Source: Kitasatospora sp. NBC_01287 | GTDB taxonomy: Bacteria; Actinomycetota; Actinomycetes; Streptomycetales; Streptomycetaceae | Direction: 5' to 3' | Assembly (NCBI RefSeq): GCF_026340565.1 | Contig: NZ_JAPEPB010000001.1 | Span: 7,042,001 to 7,106,000 of the forward strand | DNA length: 64,000 nucleotides | Part shown: positions 60,249 through 64,000 of the stretch, piece after piece | How positions within the stretch are numbered: the first letter of the stretch is position 1 | Layout of the letters: each line of letters opens with the position of its first letter | Program-made: the position numbers and the translations under genes | Notes under the pieces: generated by a model | The model's input: the letters and a program-made list of their open reading frames with translations, nothing else | The model's database searches: none | What the model was told of the DNA's origin: nothing

Positions 60249-62371
60249 CCGCGCCGCCGCCGGCCGGCGACAGCGCGGGCGCCGCGGCCCCCACCCTCCC
60301 GGACATCCCCGATCCGGACCGGTGGGCGGCGCTGCTGCGCGGCAGCCAGGGCGCGGCAATGCACCCCGGCGCGCTGACCCGGCTGGTCAGCCGCACCATC
60401 GAGCTGCTGCACGGGGCCCAGCGGTGCGAGCCGCTGGACTCCGGTGCGGCCGCCGAGGCCGGCGCGCTGCTGGTGGAGGCCCACTTCACCGACGCCGACC
60501 TGCTCTCCCGGGCGATCGCCCTGCTGGCCGCCTCCGGCGACCGGGCGGCGGGCGCCGAGCTGGCCGGAGCCTTCGCGGCCGGCTGGGCCTCGGCGCTGCG
60601 CGAGCGCACCCTGCAGGAGCAGGAGGCGATCCGGCTGGCCGCCGACACCGCCCGCCGGGAGGCCGAGCGGGCGCTGCGCGAGTCCGAGGCCCGGTTCCGG
60701 GCGCTCTTCGAGAGCGCCGCGATCGGCATCGGCATCGGCGACGTCGAGGGCAACATCATGGCGGTGAACAAGGCGCTGGAGAACATCTTCGGCGCCCGCC
60801 CCGAGGACATGCAGGGCCGGCGGGTCAACGACCTGGTGCACCCGGAGGACACCCCGGGCGTCTGGGAGGCCTACGAGGACCTGGTCAGCGGCAAGCGCGA
60901 GCACTTCTCCTTCGACAAGCCGTACTACCGCCAGGACGGCGAGGTGGTCTGGACCCACCTCACCGTCTCGCTGATCCGCGACGACGAGGGCACGCCGGTG
61001 TACCAGGTGGCGATGCTGGAGGACATCACCGACCGCTACCGCCTGCAGGAGCGGCTGCGCCACCAGGCCACCCACGACCCGCTCACCGGCCTGCCCAACC
61101 GCTCGGCCTTCTTCGAGCGGCTGGAGGCGATCTTCGACGCGCCCGAGCCCGGCGCCAGGTTCGGGCTCTGCTACGTCGACCTGGACGGCTTCAAGGTCGT
61201 CAACGACTCGCTGGGCCACGAGATGGGCGACCAGCTGCTCGCGGCGGTCGCGCTGCGCCTGGAGGCCGCGCTGCGCCCGCTGGGGCACCTGGTGGCCCGG
61301 CTGGGCGGCGACGAGTTCGTGGTGCTGCTGGAGGACTGCCGCGGCGAGCAGGAGGCGGTGGCGGCGGCCAAGACGGTGCTGGCCGCGCTCGCCAAGCCGG
61401 TGCCGATCGACGGGCACCGCCTCGCGGTGGGCGCCAGCGTGGGCGTGCTGGAGCGGCCGGTGGCGGCCACCACGCCGATGGCCGCGGTGCGGGCCGCCGA
61501 CCTCACCCTCTACCGGGCCAAGGAGGAGGGGCGCGGTCGCTGGACGCTCTTCGACCCGCAGCGCAACGCCCGTGCGGTGAGCCGCTACGCGGTCTCGGTG
61601 CGGATGCCGGTCGCGCTGGACCGCGGCGAGTTCTTCATCGACTACCAGCCGCTCTGCGCGCTCTCCGATGGCTCGCTCGCGGCGGTCGAGGCGCTGGTCC
61701 GCTGGCGCCACCCGCAGTTGGGCGTGCTCGGTCCCGACGAGTTCATCGGCACCGCCGAGGAGACCGGTCTGATCATGCCGCTGGGCCGCTGGGTGCTGGA
61801 GCAGGCCTGCGGTCAGGCGGCCGACTGGGCAAGGCAGTTCGGCGATAGGGCACCGCAGGTCAACGTCAATCTGGCGGTGCGTCAGGTGCGCAACGCCGGG
61901 CTGGTCTCGGACATCGACCGGATCCTGCGCGACACCGGCCTGGAGCCCGGGAGGCTGCAGCTGGAGATCACCGAGAGCGCGGTGGTCGGGCCCAAGGACG
62001 AGTCGCTGCGCGCGCTCAACTCGCTGGCCGACATGGGCGTCTCGCTCGCGGTGGACGACTTCGGCACCGGCTGGTCCAACCTCGCCTACCTGCGGGACCT
62101 GCCGGTCTCCGGGCTGAAGATCGCCGGCTCCTTCGTCAGCGACCTGAAGGACTCCGGACGCGAGCAGGTGCTCGGCTGGCGGATCGTGGGCGGCCTGGTC
62201 TCCCTGGCGCACACTCTGGGGCTGACCGTGACGGCCGAGGGCGTGGAGAACGCCGACCACGCCGACCGGCTGCGCTCGATGGGCTGTGACCTGGCCCAGG
62301 GCTGGTACTTCGGGCGGCCGATGCGGCCGGAGGAGATCGTCCGGCGGATCCTGGAATCGGACAAAAAGTAA
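60245..62371 (+). CDS. PAS-GGDEF-EAL c-di-GMP turnover protein (RmdA-like)
   Basis: This 708-residue soluble protein has an N-terminal helical region (1-150). A PAS/PAC sensor (about 155-275, FRALFESAAIGIGIGDVEGN) follows. The GGDEF domain (285-445) has intact RLGGDEFVVLLED, and the EAL domain (455-705) has intact VEALVRWRHP, TESAVVGPKD and DDFGTGWSNLAYL. Both cyclase and phosphodiesterase motifs are present, so it may make or degrade c-di-GMP depending on its signal. Domain order matches Streptomyces RmdA, which affects development; orthology is inferred. GTG shares GTGA with the methyltransferase stop. Confidence 0.94.
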   Translation: MTAPPPAGDSAGAAAPTLPDIPDPDRWAALLRGSQGAAMHPGALTRLVSRTIELLHGAQRCEPLDSGAAAEAGALLVEAHFTDADLLSRAIALLAASGDRAAGAELAGAFAAGWASALRERTLQEQEAIRLAADTARREAERALRESEARFRALFESAAIGIGIGDVEGNIMAVNKALENIFGARPEDMQGRRVNDLVHPEDTPGVWEAYEDLVSGKREHFSFDKPYYRQDGEVVWTHLTVSLIRDDEGTPVYQVAMLEDITDRYRLQERLRHQATHDPLTGLPNRSAFFERLEAIFDAPEPGARFGLCYVDLDGFKVVNDSLGHEMGDQLLAAVALRLEAALRPLGHLVARLGGDEFVVLLEDCRGEQEAVAAAKTVLAALAKPVPIDGHRLAVGASVGVLERPVAATTPMAAVRAADLTLYRAKEEGRGRWTLFDPQRNARAVSRYAVSVRMPVALDRGEFFIDYQPLCALSDGSLAAVEALVRWRHPQLGVLGPDEFIGTAEETGLIMPLGRWVLEQACGQAADWARQFGDRAPQVNVNLAVRQVRNAGLVSDIDRILRDTGLEPGRLQLEITESAVVGPKDESLRALNSLADMGVSLAVDDFGTGWSNLAYLRDLPVSGLKIAGSFVSDLKDSGREQVLGWRIVGGLVSLAHTLGLTVTAEGVENADHADRLRSMGCDLAQGWYFGRPMRPEEIVRRILESDKK

Positions 62372-62408
62372 ACTCCCTGGCAAATAAGCCCGAACGCTCC
62401 GAAAAGCC

Positions 62409-62438
62409 TTGACTCTGACCGGCCGCGGTGTCCATGAT
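62409..62438 (+). promoter_or_regulatory. Candidate promoter before the glycosyltransferases
   Basis: TTGACT (62409-62414) and CATGAT (62433-62438) are 18 nt apart, in an AT-richer stretch after the PAS-GGDEF-EAL stop. It would give a 5' leader of about 195 nt. That leader shows no obvious gene. Confidence 0.5.
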
Positions 62439-62642
62439 GGGGCCCTGGTACCGCACCGGGCGGGGGCGTCCAGCGGTTGCGGCGGGCACCAGGGGGCCAC
62501 GGGGGCCAGGGGGCTCGGACGGGGGGACTGCCCGAGAAGCCAGTCGTCAGAGGCGCGCGGCCTACCCGCGCGGCCGTCATCGCCGGATCCCGGCCCACTG
62601 CCGGACGACCGGCCCCGTATGCCTCCCGAGAGGCAGTCCACC

Positions 62643-63422
62643 ATGAGTACCACCATGCCAGGTGGCCGGCGCGCGGATGACCGCGTGCTGCGCCGGGCCG
62701 GCGACCGCGCCGAGCTCCGACACACCGTCAGCCTGATCGTGCCGGCCCGCGACGAGGCCTTGAACATCCCCTGGGTCTTCGAGCAGATCCCCCGCTGCGT
62801 GGACGAGGTCGTGCTGGTCGACGGCGACTCCACCGACGCCACCCTGCGGATGGCCAGCACCTGCCTGCCCTCCGTGCGGACGGTCCGCCAACGCGGCACC
62901 GGCAAGGGCAGCGCGCTGCGCACCGGTTTCGCCGCCGCCACCGGGGAGTACGTGGTGATGATCGACGCCGACGGCTCGATGACTCCCGCCGAGATCCCGC
63001 ACTACATCCACTTCCTCGACCACGGCTACGACTTCGTCAAGGGCTCGCGCTACCTGGCCGGTGGCGGCTCGCTCGACCTGACCGCCATCCGGTCGGCCGG
63101 CAACCGGGCGCTGCTGGCCGTGGTCAACCGCCTCTACGGCGCCCGGCTGACCGATCTCTGCTACGGGTACTGCGCGTTCCGGCGCAGCTTCCTGGAGACC
63201 CTGGAGCTGCGCGCCACCGGCTTCGAGATCGAGGCCGAGATGACAGCGCACGCCCTGCGCAAGGGACTTCGGATCGCCGAGGTCCCCAGCACGGAACTTC
63301 CTCGCCGCAGCGGGCGCTCGCACCTGCACGCGGTGTCGGACGGCCGACGGGTACTGCGGACCCTGATCGCCGAGCGCCCCGGCGCCCGGCCCACGCAGAC
63401 GAAGGCCGTGAGGGAGCGATGA
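62643..63422 (+). CDS. Family 2 glycosyltransferase (dolichol-phosphate mannosyltransferase-like)
   Basis: This 259-residue GT-A enzyme has VSLIVPARDEALNIPWVFEQ, VVLVDGDSTDATL, GTGKGSALRTGFAAATGEYV and the metal-binding MIDADGSMTP. Later FVKGSRYLAGGG and CYGYCAFRRSFLETL are typical of polyprenyl-phosphate sugar transferases. It has no C-terminal membrane span. ATG 62643 has AGAGG about 10 nt upstream. Its stop overlaps the next glycosyltransferase start by 4 nt (ATGA). Confidence 0.92.
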   Translation: MSTTMPGGRRADDRVLRRAGDRAELRHTVSLIVPARDEALNIPWVFEQIPRCVDEVVLVDGDSTDATLRMASTCLPSVRTVRQRGTGKGSALRTGFAAATGEYVVMIDADGSMTPAEIPHYIHFLDHGYDFVKGSRYLAGGGSLDLTAIRSAGNRALLAVVNRLYGARLTDLCYGYCAFRRSFLETLELRATGFEIEAEMTAHALRKGLRIAEVPSTELPRRSGRSHLHAVSDGRRVLRTLIAERPGARPTQTKAVRER

Positions 63423-64000
63423 CCGGCGCGGACCGGCGCGCCGCCGCGGCCTGCCCCCGCCTCGCCGCCCGCGACTCGCTCTACACCCCCGTCCAGGTCG
63501 TCGAGTTGGACCTGGCCGCGCCGGACGAGCTGCGCTCGCCCGGTGGCCAGGGACCCGCCCGTCCCGGCGGACGCGTGTTGGCGTTGGTGCGGCTGCACGG
63601 GCACCCGCTCGGACTGGTCACCACCAGCGGCACCCAAGGCCACGAAGCCGGGCTCTGCCGAGCGCTGGTCGCCGCCGCCCATCGTGAACTCGCCATCCCA
63701 GCAACCGAAACGGCAACCGAAACGGCAACCGGATCGGCAGTCGAAACGGCAACCGGACCAGTGACAGCACCGGTGACAGCACCGGCGTTTCCGAAGACCA
63801 CCGCGACGTCCCCGGCCCACCCCTGTCGGGCGGGTCGGGCCGGGGCGTGCGCGGACCCGCCGCTGATCAGCGTGATCGTCGCCACCCACGACCGGGCCGG
63901 CCCCCTGCGGCGCTGCCTCGACTCCGTGCTGCGGAACGGCTATCCGCGCTTCGAGGTGATCGTGGTGGACAACGCCCCGTCCGACGACGCGGCCGAGCAC
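63419..64000 (+). CDS. Second glycosyltransferase, family 2, cut by window end
   Basis: The frame gives 194 residues before the window ends. Residues 1-90 are a unique N-terminal domain (DSLYTPVQVVELDLAAPDEL, RVLALVRLHGHPLGLVTTSG). A repeat-derived linker of ATET and VTAP tetrapeptides follows. A GT2 domain begins at about residue 148 with PPLISVIVATHDRAGPLRRC and EVIVVDNAPSDD. ATGA overlap with the previous glycosyltransferase implies a shared pathway, probably a cell-surface glycan. The rest is outside the window. Confidence 0.85.
   Translation, partial: MTGADRRAAAACPRLAARDSLYTPVQVVELDLAAPDELRSPGGQGPARPGGRVLALVRLHGHPLGLVTTSGTQGHEAGLCRALVAAAHRELAIPATETATETATGSAVETATGPVTAPVTAPAFPKTTATSPAHPCRAGRAGACADPPLISVIVATHDRAGPLRRCLDSVLRNGYPRFEVIVVDNAPSDDAAEH
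63701..63784. repeat. 12-bp tandem repeats in glycosyltransferase linker
   Basis: Five copies of gcaaccgaaacg and variants (ATET/ATGS) and two of gtgacagcaccg (VTAP). Confidence 0.9.

Overview
High-GC actinobacterial chromosome, best matched by the Streptomycetaceae (Streptomyces, Kitasatospora or Streptacidiphilus). The signs are very strong third-position GC, frequent GTG starts, many 4-nt stop/start overlaps, a WhiJ-type XRE/DUF397/ATPase regulator cluster, DUF6230/DUF6114 genes, a SAM-methyltransferase of the DUF574 type, and a partly aerobic cobalamin pathway. I see no rRNA, tRNA, CRISPR array, phage or insertion sequence. Species assignment would need 16S or marker genes outside the window.

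Layout. 1-3.4 kb: end of a secreted protein and a leftward GNAT - sensor kinase - LuxR regulator operon. 3.5-8.2 kb: rightward CoA-transferase - thiolase - FadB-type beta-oxidation operon. 8.4-14.1 kb: accessory region with small secreted and orphan proteins, fragments of a DUF6879-type locus, an XRE regulator, an ATPase and two near-identical DUF397-like genes. 14.2-22.3 kb: MerR regulator with a clear operator, a 2-oxoglutarate/Fe(II) oxygenase behind a cysteine-containing leader peptide, a disulfide reductase plus thioredoxin pair, and a DsbA-VKOR pair. 22.5-25.4 kb: two lipoproteins and an ECF sigma/anti-sigma pair. 25.5-40.5 kb: cobalamin corrin-ring genes cobN (behind a B12 riboswitch), cobG-cobH-cobIJ, cobK, cbiD and cobL-cobM, interrupted by a lipoprotein, a glyoxalase with AraC regulator and an SDR oxidoreductase. 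40.6-47.6 kb: an EamA transporter behind a structured leader, a lactonase-like propeller, GNAT, GH8 glycosidase, and LysR with a CoA-disulfide-reductase-like flavoprotein. 47.6-52.1 kb: two secreted proteins, a TetR regulator, DUF6230 and DUF6114. 52.2-64 kb: glmS, a LysR/epimerase pair, a P-loop kinase-like protein, a GH15 glucosidase, a methyltransferase coupled to a PAS-GGDEF-EAL protein, and two coupled family 2 glycosyltransferases, the last cut by the window end.

Functional links. The cobalamin genes cover most of precorrin-2 to hydrogenobyrinate plus cobalt insertion. Two thiol-redox modules lie within 6 kb of each other and next to a gene that appears to be under cysteine-leader control. 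Many genes are translationally coupled. Across the window, unrelated short tandem repeats (7-30 bp units, most often 12-16 bp) sit on or beside start and stop codons; this is the main large-scale pattern that ordinary gene calling does not explain.
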